Both the position numbers and the translations under genes were made by a program. Below, in pieces: positions 52,913 to 63,867 of a stretch of DNA of 64,000 nt. Source of the stretch: Bemisia tabaci (lineage: Eukaryota > Arthropoda > Insecta > Hemiptera > Aleyrodidae); contig NC_092801.1 in the NCBI RefSeq assembly GCF_918797505.1, positions 21,080,116-21,144,115 of the forward strand, given 5' to 3'. Within the stretch, counting starts at the first letter, position 1. Each line of letters opens with the position of its first letter. The notes under the pieces were generated by a model. That model made no database searches and was not told where the DNA came from. It saw only the letters and a program-made list of their open reading frames with translations.

Positions 52913-53218
52913 ACGGCCCTTTGGGCTCCCGAGAAAGCCCCGACTAATTCGCACCGAATCCAGGCGGCGCACCTCAACGGAGCGAAATTCGAAGCCGACG
53001 CATTAATAATACACTCACCTCCACGTGACGTCACTCGCCAAACCTGAGCTTCCTTCGGATCACCGCGAAATTAAGGTTGCGTCAACTCGACTCCGCACAC
53101 GCACCACGCCCACCCCCCCGCGGACCCTCCTCGTTTTAATTAGCCTCCCTTAGCCCCCGAGTGACGTCACGCGGTCTAGATCCCCGGAAAAGGTTGCGAG
53201 CGTAAACCTAATTCCACC
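52913..53218 (+). promoter_or_regulatory. GC-rich unique segment with two CRE-type sites
   Basis: CACGTGACGTCACTCG near 53024 and GAGTGACGTCACGCGG near 53160 both carry TGACGTCA. The segment is CpG-rich, contains CACGTG, and is free of repeats. Function is inference. Confidence 0.25.
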
Positions 53219-53492
53219 TGGAGTCCCTTTGTACTGAGAGTGAAGACGATGCGAATCCATTTCTGATTGGTTCCCGTATTTTAGGCCTTCACGGTGTCAT
53301 AAACGGGAATAAAGATTACATTTTCACCAACTGCAAAGATTATAAACTGGAATGGACCGGGGAATTGGGGGTACGACTGCAGTCCCTTTATACTGAGAGT
53401 AAAGACAATGCGAATCCATTTCTGATTGGTTCCCTTATTTTAGGCTTTCACGGTGTCATAAACGGGAATAAAGGCTACATTTTCACCAATAG
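53219..53492 (+). mobile_element. Two truncated E copies in tandem (E8, E9)
   Basis: GAGTCCCTTTGTACTGAGAG begins E8 and CAGTCCCTTTATACTGAGAG begins E9 at 53380. Both stop inside the body, E9 at the start of J4. Neither has a right TIR. Confidence 0.82.
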
Positions 53493-53655
53493 AGAATTTG
53501 CAGGTGTTTAAAATTTGATGAATTTCGGGTTTAAGTGGAAACTACCGAGTGAACCGAACACGAGGATACCTTTGGTTCATGAATTGAACAATTATTGGAG
53601 AAGATACGAAAAAATGATCTAATCTGCTAAAATACATGTGTTTGAATGGGAAATC
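53493..53655 (+). mobile_element. Family J left part
   Basis: AGAGAATTTGCAGGTGTTTA to AATACATGTGTTTGAATGGG, ending in unrelated sequence. Confidence 0.7.
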
Positions 53656-53699
53656 AATGAGTCGTTAAAAATTTAAAGCGTACTAATTTCTATCCTATT

Positions 53700-53960
53700 T
53701 TTTTCCGGTTTTTTAGGTTTCGTACAGCTGAATTTACCAGACCTCCCCGCACGTCAAAACCAAATTATCCGGGAAAATATCCGCAACCTTAAGGAGTATT
53801 TTTCAAATTCTTCCGGAATATTCTTTCAAATCTTCCGGAAAGCGTCTCGATATGAAAATCTTCCGGAAAAATTCTCACTTTGCAACTCGTTCGGAAAAAT
53901 TATCGATTTCCAAATCTTCGCTTCCGGATAATTATCCGGAAAACGGGAGGCCTGGAATTG
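53700..53960. repeat. TTCCGGAA word-rich stretch
   Basis: CTTCCGGAA and TTATCCGG recur about ten times at short irregular spacing. It resembles Q in style but lacks the CCATGACCGTCAAAA block. Confidence 0.55.
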
Positions 53961-54519
53961 ACCCCCATTCGAAATTTCAATACAATTTTTGGACGCATCC
54001 GAAAAGTCAACAGGTACACTCAGAGCACCTGTTGAAGTTTCAACCGGGGACGACAGAGCCAACTCCAAATCGAAAATCTCCGGATCTCGCGAGGGCTCAC
54101 TGGTAAACACTCATATCCCGCTTAGGCGCGCAGCGCTCCCGCTGCGGGAATCGCTTCGTCGTGAATTTTCGAAAGGTAAACATGGAGTTGAAAATTCGGA
54201 GCGTGTCTATTGGCCCGTTCGACACGATCGCGCAGGGATGCAGGTGGGCCGCCTGGGGCCTGCTCCCTTCCTAAGCAGCTCCCTTTGAGAGCGAGCGGGC
54301 TCGCGAGATCAAAGGATCGGATGAACGCGTCCGAATCAAAACGATCCATCTCCGTTGCGGTATGAGCCCTGGCGCACACGCATCCTAACGGGCTTCAGGG
54401 CCCAGGTCACGAGGACGATGGTGCCCTCTGAGTTTGATACTCTCGGATGCGCTGTTGCCTCCCGAGTCCCGGGGGTGCAGGCTCCGTTCGGATTTTGAGC
54501 TCTGTCGGAGGAGGGAGCT
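53961..54519. other. No gene recognised; GC-rich
   Basis: Opposing frames of 84-99 codons cross 53830-54380. They have no motif I recognise. Confidence 0.35.
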
Positions 54520-54905
54520 CTTGATAGACGAATTTAGTGTGACGTCACATCTCGATTTAATTTCGATATCTCGAAAGTCGAAACGTGCCCCAACAAACGA
54601 ACATATAGGAATCTGCGGGATTTAGGCAAGGGGGGTAGGGGGATTCGCTTAATGACTGTCACTGATATTACGAGCTTATTATACAATCAATTCTTGTGAT
54701 TGTGATCTCGAACGTTTTTGTAAATGGCTAGCTTTCATACTTTTAAAGTCCCATGGAGCAATTTTTTAGTTTCAGGCAGTTTCAGCATTATTTCGTCAAT
54801 TGTTCATTTTGGAGGTTATGTTTGTTTGTTGGGGCACATTTCGACTTTCGAGATATCGAACCAACAATATCGCTCCGTGACGTCACCACTAAATTCGTCT
54901 ATTAA
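54520..54905. mobile_element. Inverted-repeat element with CRE-like arms
   Basis: TAGACGAATTTAGTGTGACG and CGATATCTCGAAAGTCGAAA on the left are mirrored at 54818-54905. Both arms carry GTGACGTCAC. The arms are about 85 bases with about 215 bases between. Confidence 0.75.
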
Positions 54906-55095
54906 CGTGCTGGCGAGGAGGGTTCGCGCACCACTGATGGAAAAATAACAATTTAAGGGGATCGGGTCCGGGATATGCTAGGAATCTCAGCAGTAGTAGG
55001 AGAGCGAACTTTAGAGATGGGTCAGTTGAAATAGTTAAAGAATCTTGCTATGGTGATGAAATCCCTTAGATCTGCGAACAATAAGGCCTAATCTC

Positions 55096-55621
55096 CCAGC
55101 GAGCCGATTATTGAAATTAATAGACAATACTATAGACAAAGAAGACATATCGTCACCTTCCAGGCAAAGTGTCACAAGCACCATGCGACATTGCGACGTT
55201 TAAAAATTTCCGCCGCCATTTTATTTTTTTACTGAGAAATTGTTGGTTGAATCTGTTCGAAAATTTCACTAAATTTTATCGGCAGCACAAAGAAAATTCG
55301 GTGTAATTTTCGGACAGCTTCGTTGAACAATTTCTCTGTAAAAAAATATAATGGCGGCGGAAATTTTTAAACGTCGCATGGCGCTTGTGATACTTTGCCT
55401 GGAAGGTGACGATATGGAGTATAGAGTGATCTTATTGGTTGAAATGACTAAATGGGTAAATGATGGACCAAATATCGGGTTTCACGTAGATTGTCGTTTG
55501 TAAGTCCTGACCTACTGCCTTTGTCCATTGCAACCACCAGCTTCCACCAATAGGTTCTCTCCACATCCCTTTTGTCATCTTTGTCTATAGCTTTGTTCAT
55601 CAATTTCAATAATCGGCCCGC
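55096..55621. mobile_element. Family U copy 2, with V2 inside
   Basis: GCGAGCCGATTATTGAAATT is mirrored by AATTTCAATAATCGGCCCGC. The arms extend through ACTATAGACAAAGAAGAC. About 260 bp without V2. Confidence 0.82.
55148..55413. mobile_element. Family V copy 2, inside U2
   Basis: ATCGTCACCTTCCAGGCAAA is mirrored by GCCTGGAAGGTGACGAT, with AT on both sides. The interruption of U fixes the borders of V. Confidence 0.88.
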
Positions 55622-55867
55622 AGGGTTGCCATAAAATTTAGAGAATGAAATTCCCCGACATTTCCCAGAAACATTTTGGCAAAATTCCTTGACAATTGAA
55701 GATATGTCAGATGGTTAGAAGGGCATAGCTGGAAATAGTCAACAGGCAAAATTTGTTGTTCGAAACGTCAAGCCTATTCAAGAAAGCAAATAAGGGTACA
55801 ATAAAGATTTTGCCCCCACATTTTTGTAATTTTCCCTGGCATTTTGAGGTTTTCCCTGACTTTTTAA
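55622..55867. mobile_element. Family W, left part
   Basis: CAGGGTTGCCATAAAATTTA, then TTGAAGATATGTCAGATGG and TTTTCCCTGACTTTTTAAAA, as in the complete copy at 59322. It is cut off by an A right half. Confidence 0.78.
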
Positions 55868-55973
55868 AATTTCCTGAAAAATATTTAGAATTTTCCTAGA
55901 AAATTCGTTTTGTATTAAAGAAAATGTGGCAACGCCTGAATACTCTTACGACGTTTTTCCTTAGCACGACAGT
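55868..55973. mobile_element. Family A right half
   Basis: CTGAAAAATATTTAGAATTT to TTTTTCCTTAGCACGACAG, joining W to L4. Confidence 0.78.
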
Positions 55974-56405
55974 GTACACCGGTGGCGGTAGATCTGCTGA
56001 CACCGAGACATTGAGTATATCCAACGATTAAAGCGCGCGCTGTGCTGTAAGCGCAATGCGTGAAGTATTCATTCAGTCTTGTAGGCGCTAATGCGTTTCA
56101 CGTCGACTGCACAGCGTGACAGCGTTTAGAACAATGCGTGAAGTATTCCTGCGAGTTTGTAAGCGCTAATGTGCGTTCCACGGCGACCGTACTGTGTTTG
56201 GCACGACTATTTGAACTCGTGATAGAACAATCTCGGCATCAAATATTGGAGCTGAAGTCAAGTACGTGCTATGCGAACGATAGGTCATAACTTGTGAAAT
56301 AATAAAGATGATTTGAATTCATAGGTCGGCTGCTCTTTTGGCCCTAAAATGATCCAGTGCCTAACCTCAGAGTTACTGACTTGTCCATACTTTCCCAACA
56401 CATGT
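55974..56405 (+). mobile_element. Repeat L copy 4 followed by M
   Basis: ACACCGAGACATTGAGTAT to AACGATAGGTCATAACTTG is L. GATTTGAATTCATAGGTCGG to TTCCCAACACATG, from about 56310, is M. Confidence 0.78.
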
Positions 56406-56418
56406 CTACATATCTACA

Positions 56419-56630
56419 CTGCCGTGCTAAGGAAGAACGCCGTATGAACATTCGAGAGTTGCCAAATCTCACCAAATAAAACATGTATTTTTGAGGTAAG
56501 CTCTGCATATTTTTCCTTAAGATTTTCAGATAATTTAGATTAAGTTCCGAACAAACTTGTCTGAAAAATTGGAGGAAAAATATTAAGAATTTACCTAGAT
56601 AAATTACGGCGTTTTTCCTTAGCTCGGCAG
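56419..56630. mobile_element. Family A copy 23, internal deletion
   Basis: CTGCCGTGCTAAGGAAGAAC to TTTTTCCTTAGCTCGGCAG, 212 bp. About 40 bases of the right arm (the GGCAACGCCTGAAGG part) are missing. Confidence 0.88.
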
Positions 56631-56642
56631 TGCTGGTCCATT

Positions 56643-56895
56643 CTGCCGTGCTAAGGAGGAACGCCGTATGAACATTCGAGAGTTGCCAAATTTCTTTCAA
56701 TGAAATGTATATTTTTGGGGAAAGTTATGAATATTTTTCCTTGACATTTTCAGGAACTTTCGGTGAAATTGCGAACAATATTACCTGAAAAATTGGAATA
56801 AAAATATTCATAAGTTTATCAGGAAATTCGTGTTTTATCAATCGAAATTTGGCAACGCCTGAAGGTTCATACGGCGTTTTTCCTTAGCACGGAAG
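56643..56895. mobile_element. Family A copy 24
   Basis: CTGCCGTGCTAAGGAGGAAC to CCTTAGCACGGAAG. TGCTGGTCCATT lies to the left and TACTGATCCATT to the right, a 12-bp direct repeat with two mismatches. Confidence 0.9.
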
Positions 56896-56907
56896 TACTG
56901 ATCCATT

Positions 56908-57389
56908 CTGGTCTTGTCATCCGAGTTTTTTTCTCCGTCTCGTTAAAGGCCCGCGCGCCGCCGCTGAAACCATTTCATCCATGTAATAGAACCCCTGCGC
57001 ACTCCACCATTTATGAAATCGCCATTTTATTACATGTTCCGTACAGACCAAGGGTGCAGTGTCTCTGAAACCCGGACTGGGAATGAGCCCGTGATAAAAC
57101 ACACGAGCGCGATTACACGCGGCGTTGCCTTTCTCCCTCCGTTATTCGGATTTCCCCGGGCTTCCGGCGCGGGAAATCGTCATGTTTGATGAAGACCCGG
57201 CAACCTGGGGTATGACTGCATTCAAGCATAATTAAACGTTCCATTAATATAATTCCGACGTGTCATCCGCCGGTTCTCTGTGGATGCGTTCATTCCCTTT
57301 CAGCTCTCGACCCGCGCCTGTTGCCGTGCCGCTGAAGGTTACAAGTTCTTTGCCACGCGGCAGTCCTCTCATTTCCCGGAACGTGTTCA
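56908..57389. other. No gene recognised
   Basis: Unique, moderately GC-rich sequence between A24 and the Q2 array. Confidence 0.35.
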
Positions 57390-57426
57390 GAATTCCGGAA
57401 CTTTTGAGATTTTCCTGAATTTTCCC

Positions 57427-57474
<48 letters not shown>

Positions 57475-57715
57475 AGATGTAATGGCTTATGCCTCTTCTC
57501 AGAAGTCTGCAGCCAACCAAAGCTTCCATTCCCCGGAACTAGTACCGAATTCCGGAACTTTTGAAATTTTCCTGAACTTTCCCGGATTTTTTTTTTTTTT
57601 TTTTGCAGATGTAATGGCTTGTACCTCTCCTCAGAGGTCTGCAGCCAACCAAAGCTCCCATTCCCCGAAACTAGTACCGAATTCCGGAACTTTTGAGATT
57701 TTCCTGAATTTTCCC

Positions 57716-57753
<38 letters not shown>

Positions 57754-58175
57754 AGATGTAATGGCTTATACCTCTCCTCAGAGGTCTGCAGCCAACCAAA
57801 GCTCCCATTCCCCAAAACTAGTACCGAATTCCGGAACTTTTGAGATTTGCCTGAATTTTTCCCGAAACTGTTTAAGTTTCCGAAATGTTCCGGATCTTTT
57901 ACACTTATTTTTGAAAAATTCTGAGGAGAATCCCGGAACCTTTGACGGACATGGAATGGGAGCACTGCAGCCAACTATGGAGAGAGATTCAATGTCCTTA
58001 GATAAATTTTCGAAATGTTCCGGATCTTTTGAATTTTCCGGAACTCCCTCGGAACTTTTGAAAAAATGTAAAAGGAATCCAAGAACTTTTGACGGTCATG
58101 GAGAAATTGGAACAAAAAAGTTCAGAATCCCGGAAAAATTCCCGGTGCCGTGGAAATTCATCCCGGGCCCGTCTA
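57390..58175 (-). repeat. Q repeat array 2, poly(T)-punctuated
   Basis: CCGAATTCCGGAACTTTTGA, CTGAATTTTCCCGGA, a T-run, then GCAGATGTAATGGCTTATRC and CAGCCAACCAAAGCTYCC. T-runs are 43, 18 and 33 bases (57430, 57587, 57719). On the minus strand these are A-runs, one per unit. The 233- and 195-codon frames here come from the array. Confidence 0.85.
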
Positions 58176-58384
58176 AGAGATAAGCGCAGGGCTGGTTCTT
58201 ATCCTCGGACGACGAATGAATGTTTTTGTTTTCATTTTTGAGGACTGTTCGCTGAGGTAAAGAAAATTCGATCAATTATTTAATCGATTTGATCACTTTT
58301 TTAAGTGACCAATAGGCCTGCTGCAAACTTCAGCGAGAGCAAACAGGGGGTTCGTTTGTATAGAGCACAAACGTAAAATCACGA

Positions 58385-58835
58385 TGAGTGCGTTGAGGAG
58401 TTCACGCCTCGCGCCATCGCGCCTTCAATTTTTTACATGCAACACGGTCATCCATAGTGTACGAATAGTTGTATCTCTGCGCCGTCGTCATCGACCCTCC
58501 TTTCCTTTCTCTTGCTCTACTTCCGTACTGCGTTTGTTTGTTTCCGTTTGTCTTATTTGTAATTGTAGTGGTGCTTCAACTGCTTCGCAGGCTACGTGAG
58601 CAACACAGCCGTAAATAGGAAAGAATTCAACTCGTTTTTAACTTATTCTTCGGAATCTGAGTCACACCTTATTGGCAGCACAGAGCGGAGTGTTGCAAGT
58701 TCACTCCTCGCGTCATCGCGCCTTCAATTTTACAGATGCAACACGGACATCCATGAAGCACGAATAGTTGTATCTCTGCGCCGTCGTCAACGCGCGTCCT
58801 TTCCCTTGGTTCCCTTTCTCTTGTCCATATTATGT
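58385..58835 (+). repeat. Direct repeat, two copies of about 140 bp
   Basis: CATCGCGCCTTCAATTTT, GATGCAACACGGACATCCAT and GTTGTATCTCTGCGCCGTCG occur at about 58415-58530 and 58705-58830, about 300 bases apart. The spacer is unique. Frames of 71 and 155 codons overlap these copies but are not called. Confidence 0.75.
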
Positions 58836-59002
58836 TGGTTTCTTTACTCTTACCTTCTCTTCTCTCGTTCATTTATGAATTTTCCGCATTTTTTTCTCGG
58901 CATAGTTTTTTTTCTTCTTATTTTGCCATCTCTCAGAGAGGCGTGTCTTCGGCATGCCAAGGGGGCGTATCTGCCAAAGGCACTTGAGCTGATACTTGAG
59001 TT

Positions 59003-59255
59003 CTGCCGTGCTGAGGAAAAATGCTGTAAGATCATTCACGCGTTGCCATATTTCCTTCAATAAAAAACGAATTTCCTAGGAAAATTCTGAATATTTTTCC
59101 TCCAATTTTTCAGACAATTTTGTTCGCAATTCAATCTAAATTATCGGAGTATTTCAACGAAAACTATGCAGAACTTTCCTCAAAAATAAATGCTTTATTC
59201 GGGGAGATTTGGCAACTCTCTAATGTTCGTGCGGCGTTCTTCCTTAGCGCGGCAG
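59003..59255. mobile_element. Family A copy 25
   Basis: CTGCCGTGCTGAGGAAAAAT to TTCTTCCTTAGCGCGGCAG, 253 bp. Flanks do not match. Confidence 0.9.
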
Positions 59256-59321
59256 TTATGGCCTGATATCAAATCGAAAGCTGGCAATACAGGACCCGTT
59301 GACAAAACCGGAGGTAATATC

Positions 59322-59661
59322 CAAAGTTGCCGCAGAATTTAGAAATTTCCCTGATTTCCCTGACACATTTTGGTGAAATTCCCTGTTAATTGAAGATATG
59401 ACGGACGGTTAAGAAGGCATAATTGAAAATATATTTCAAGCAAAATTTCTTGTTCAAAATCTCAAACCCGTTCTATGAAAGCAAATGAAGGTGATTTAAC
59501 AAATTTTCCCTGACATTTCCCGATTTTCCCTGACTTTTTAAAATTCCCTGACATTTCCCGATTTTTGCTGAATTTTTAAAATTTCCCGACCTTTTCCGGT
59601 TTTCCCTGACTTTTTAAAATCCCCTGACATTCCCCGAATTTCCTCGACTGTGGCAACCCTG
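59322..59661. mobile_element. Family W, complete copy
   Basis: CAAAGTTGCCGCAGAATTTA to GACTGTGGCAACCCTG. AATATC is repeated on both sides (59316-59321 and 59662-59667). The interior is made of TTTCCCTGACATTTCCCGAT-like words in its right half. Confidence 0.85.
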
Positions 59662-59667
59662 AATATC

Positions 59668-60338
59668 ATGACTACGGGTCGTGCAAAAGTATAACCTTTG
59701 AGAGGGACTTAATACTCGACTGCAAGATACCGTCGTCGAGGACTGAAAATTGCAAAACACACGGCGACAAAGGACTTTACTGCCAGACCGCGCTGGGAGC
59801 GAGGCGTTCTTCCTCTCATCAACAGCATTCGCGGAGATAAAGCCCTCGGCAGCCTCTCAAGATGGCATTCGAGCTCCAGGAACGAGGAAATAAAAGGCGG
59901 GAGTAAAAAGGATGGCACTTTTTACATTGTTTGTACGAGAGATTAAACGCCATAATGCGTCACAACGATGAAGTCATAAATTCGATTTATCGCCGATAGG
60001 ATCTCCTTTATCTTCCCGGCTATAACGGTAGCATGCCCCATAAAAACTTCGAGAGTTCGACGGGAGGGAGGGTTGTCAAATTTGGAACGGAGTGCCCCGA
60101 GTTCTCGGCGCACAGGGGGGGGGGGGGGGGGGGTGTATTTTCCACTGCGCTCAAACGAGGAAAACTCTACCTCGATGCGACTGTTGAGAACGTTTCCCGG
60201 AGCGGACTGAGGAGTCACGTATTACAGGGAATAGTGTAAAAATCATGATGAGCATGTCGGAAAATTTAGGTATTTACTCCTAACTTCACAATCGGCATAA
60301 GATATTTTATAGTCATTTGAGAAAGCAGTATACGATTA
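59668..60338. other. No gene recognised; 19-G run
   Basis: The G-run lies at 60115-60133. Frames on both strands here have no motif. Confidence 0.4.
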
Positions 60339-60646
60339 GAGTCCCTTTATACTGAGAGTCAAGACAACACCCCCTCATGGAGTCACAAACGGGAATAAAG
60401 ATTACACAAATTGAACGTTTTTCGTAATCTTTCATCGGCCCATTCTCAAATTCCTTTCTCCGTTCCTTCTCTCATTCCGTTTGTTCCTTGCCGAACCCGT
60501 AATTCCCTGGTCCATTCCAGAATATAATCTTTGCAGTCAGTGAAAATGTAATCTTTATTCCCGTTTGTGACACTGTGAAGGCCTAAAATACGGGAATCAA
60601 TCAGAAATGGATTCACATTGTCTTGACTCTCAGTATAAAGGGACTC
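60339..60646 (-). mobile_element. Family E copy E10
   Basis: Intact TIRs with TA on both sides. TATACGATTA ends at the left border and TATACGATGA follows two bases after the right border, so a short flank is repeated as well. Confidence 0.92.
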
Positions 60647-60750
60647 TATATACGATGAGAGAAAGGAACCGGCTTTACGTGTTAACTGGGGGGCTGCCCC
60701 CCTGACCGCTGCGTGGCCCAGCCCCCCAATGGCGCTTCGCGGGAATTGAC

Positions 60751-61267
60751 TAGGGTGTCTAGTTTTTTTCATTTTCAGAAATCCTGATAAAATCCTGGTT
60801 TTTCCTGATTTTTGACTGCTAAATCCTGATTTTATAATTTTTCCAAATCCTGATTTTTCGCGCGGAGAAAAATTAAAATTTCTGCATAAGCGTATGCTAA
60901 AACAGAACTCTAGAATTAAGTTCTAAGGATTAAAACCAAGTGCGACTCAATGATAATGTAAATAAACGCTAACGAACCAGACTCGATTGGCCATTCAGCC
61001 ACAAAAACAATAGAATAAATACTTAAGAGTGAACTGGACAGAAGGAACCAAAATAGGAGAAGGTTCTGAGCCACGATAACTCCTCTCGCGGTAGGCAAAC
61101 TGCAGAACAACGACGTCATCACTTCACGCAAGGTTAATGTAACTTCACAAAAATAGCTCGATAAAAAAATCAGATCGGACGGCCAACTTTTCTCAAATCC
61201 TGATTTTATGACCGATTTTTCCTCACATCCTAATGAAATCGGGAAAATCTTGATGCTAGACATTCTG
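60751..61267. mobile_element. Family B copy 3
   Basis: TAGGGTGTCTAG to CTAGACATTCTG, with TTGAC at 60746-60750 and 61268-61272, a 5-bp duplication. About 230 bases of non-B sequence lie between 60930 and 61165. Confidence 0.9.
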
Positions 61268-61342
61268 TTGACGTGATTAGATTTCATTAGCCTCTCGTTG
61301 TTTACGTGGAAGTTCGATAAATCAAACATGTATAAAGGCTCT

Positions 61343-61790
61343 CAAGGTGATTCGATGGACGCCATATTTTGTGTCAGAACTACATGCGATATATCGCATC
61401 AATTGGTTCCATTTTTTCAGCTACTCGTCATTTTTCTCCAATTTTGAGATCGCAATTCTGTTGTCAGGAAACTAAAGCACTCACTAACCAATTTTAACGA
61501 AGAAATTCAACGTAATAAAGGCGTGGGTTTTTCAAAGAGAAAACATCGCATTCTATACTGATATCGAAACTGCACTCGAATGCGATGTTTTCTCTTAGAA
61601 AAACCCACGCCTTTATTACGTTGAATTTCTTTGTTAAAATTGGTAAGTGAGTGCTTTAGTCTCCTGACAACAGAATTGATGCGATCTCAAAATTCGAGAA
61701 AAATGACGAGTAGCTGAAAAAATGGAACCAATTGAAGCGATATATCGCATGTAGTTCCGACACAAAATATGGCGTCCATCGAATCACCTT
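61343..61790. mobile_element. Family D copy 3
   Basis: AAGGTGATTCGATGGACGCC to GCGTCCATCGAATCACCTT, 448 bp, centre intact. No long flanking duplication, unlike D1. Confidence 0.92.
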
Positions 61791-61794
61791 AATT

Positions 61795-62026
61795 TCCAAC
61801 CTTGTCCGGTAGACTATTTTCCTTCACGGTGGCAGGGCAACGAGGCATCACGGCAAGCGTAAAATTCATCTGCCCATCGAAGCAACTGTCACTGTTTACG
61901 AGAAATTCATGAAGAGCTTCTTCTGTTCTCTCACAACTTCCAGGAAAACTTCCGAAGATCGCGGGTGGCTCTGCTCATAAATACGAATTTGCATCCGTTC
62001 TTTCGCGACGGAATTTACAGAGCATC
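61795..62026. other. No feature recognised
   Basis: Unique sequence between D3 and G3. Confidence 0.35.
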
Positions 62027-62034
62027 GACTGCTT

Positions 62035-62198
62035 CAGTGGCGAGGCGCGAATGATCGAATATCGATAGTTCCCCATTTGAAGCTATAGTAAGGAATCGAT
62101 TAATAACGTGCTCGTTACGAACACCCTGTTAATCGATCCTTTACCATAGGTTTAAATGACAGATAAATCGATAAATCGCAAAGCATGCCACGCCACTG
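62035..62198 (+). mobile_element. Family G copy 3, hAT-type MITE
   Basis: CAGTGGCGAGGCGCGAATG to GCATGCCACGCCACTG, 164 bp. Exact 8-bp duplications GACTGCTT lie at 62027-62034 and 62199-62206. Confidence 0.93.
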
Positions 62199-62206
62199 GA
62201 CTGCTT

Positions 62207-62742
62207 TTCGTCCTTTACGAGGGGTCCATTATGAAGCGTGACAGTTGCGCATCGTCCTTGGCGATTAATCGATTGGTCCTCTATTTCAACCTGGGGAAAG
62301 AATCGATTTTGACGGTACACCTCGATAATCGATTCTTTAACATAGCTTTGAATGCGATGATAGCGATAGCCGCTCGATCACTCACTGCAACTGGCGCGCG
62401 AGGTAGATGAAACAAATAACTTGGATCTGGGATGGGGTCGACAGTGAACCCATTGAAAAAACGGGTTATTGGATACCGGAACTTTGGATTTAAAATCATT
62501 ACTTCCGTTTTTACAGACTTCTACCTTGCCCCCTTCTTAACCCCCTTTAATCCCCCCCTTAATAATCCAACCCTTAGGGAGGAGGGATCCTTGCTCAAGG
62601 GTCGGATTATTTGTTTACGACGAGCAGTGTTTCTATATCCTGTCGTTGTTTATCCAGTTGGCATAGATGCATTCAATAAACCTGTAAAAGTTATCGTTTT
62701 TATTATCCAGTATACTACTGGAAGCACGTCTCCTGGCCAGTA
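62207..62742. other. No gene recognised
   Basis: A second ATCGATT-rich block related to the G interior is at 62262-62360. CCCCCTTCTTAACCCCC and CCAACCCTTAGGGAGG words occur near 62530-62590. Confidence 0.35.
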
Positions 62743-63108
62743 CTGCCGTGCTAAGGAAGAACGCCGCATGAACATTCGAGAGTTGCCAAATGTCCCTAAA
62801 TTAAGCATGTATTTTCGAAAAAAGTTATGCGTATTTTTCCTTAAAATTTTTCGATATTTTAGAATTTATTGGGTACAAAATTACGCCGTAGTAATGCCGT
62901 ATAAACATTCAAGAGTTGCCAAATGTTCCTAAATTGAACATGTATTTTTGAAAAAAGTTATGCGTATTTTTCCTTGAAATTTTCCGATGTTTTAGATGTA
63001 ATTGGGTACAAAATTGTCTGAAAAATTGGAAGAAAAATATTCAAACTTTTCCCAGTAAATTTGTTAATTATTGAAGAAAATATGGCAACGCCTGAAGACT
63101 CATATACA
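62743..63108. mobile_element. Family A copy 26, left arm duplicated
   Basis: CTGCCGTGCTAAGGAAGAAC starts the element. From 62884 the left arm repeats (ATGCCGTATAAACATTCAAG). One right arm follows and fades before the terminus. Confidence 0.82.
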
Positions 63109-63614
63109 TCTAGCAGCGAGGAAATAGACCTTGTATTTCCACGCTGCGATTAATTTTTCTCACCAATTTGCAACGTCGCATAAAATTGCCAAACTTGAGG
63201 GAAAAAAGAGAGGAAAACGTAACATTTTCAAGGCGACACATGATTGGATGACGGCCGTATCAGTACTCCAGGATAGATTCTACAGATTTATTATTTTTTT
63301 CCTCGCAAGTCTAAAATCCCCCTCTGGCCTAAGCCAGCATGAGCAGCACTTTACGTGCTGAACAGTTGTCAAAATATCCGCGCTAATCCGCCATGAAAGC
63401 AAAAGCCCTCCCTTGCAAAATCGAAGCGAAAATATTAAAATTTCCCCTCCGCCCCTTTCAAGTAGCCGAGCGCTGAAAAAAATCATCCCCGTTCAATGAC
63501 GTCATAAAACGCGCGCCTCTCGCCCCCGCCTCGCAGTGCCGCTATGTTAATGAGAGCAACACGTGGGAAAATAGCTTTTACATTTTCCGAGAAATACCGT
63601 GTGTGCGTTGTATG
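63109..63614. other. No gene recognised
   Basis: Unique. GTTCAATGACGTCATAAAAC near 63491 holds another TGACGTCA. Confidence 0.35.
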
Positions 63615-63867
63615 CTGCCGCGAGAGGGAAGAACGCCGTATGAACATTCACGTGTTGCCAAATTTCGCTTGATAAAACATGTATTTTTGACAACATTCAT
63701 GCGTATTTTTCCTTGCAATTTTCAGATGTTTTAGATTAAATTGCGTACAAAATTGTCTGAAAATTTCGGAAAATAATATTCGCAATTTTCCCAGTAAATT
63801 CGATTTTCATCGAAGAAAACTTGGCAACGTCTGAAGGCTCATACGGCGTTCTTCCTTAGCACGGCGG
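63615..63867. mobile_element. Family A copy 27
   Basis: CTGCCGCGAGAGGGAAGAAC to CTTCCTTAGCACGGCGG, with TATG at 63611-63614 and 63868-63871. Confidence 0.92.

Noticed and set aside
57482..58183. 233-codon open frame, the longest in the window
   Set aside because: It reads through the Q2 tandem array; the T-runs give phenylalanine strings and each unit repeats the same peptide.
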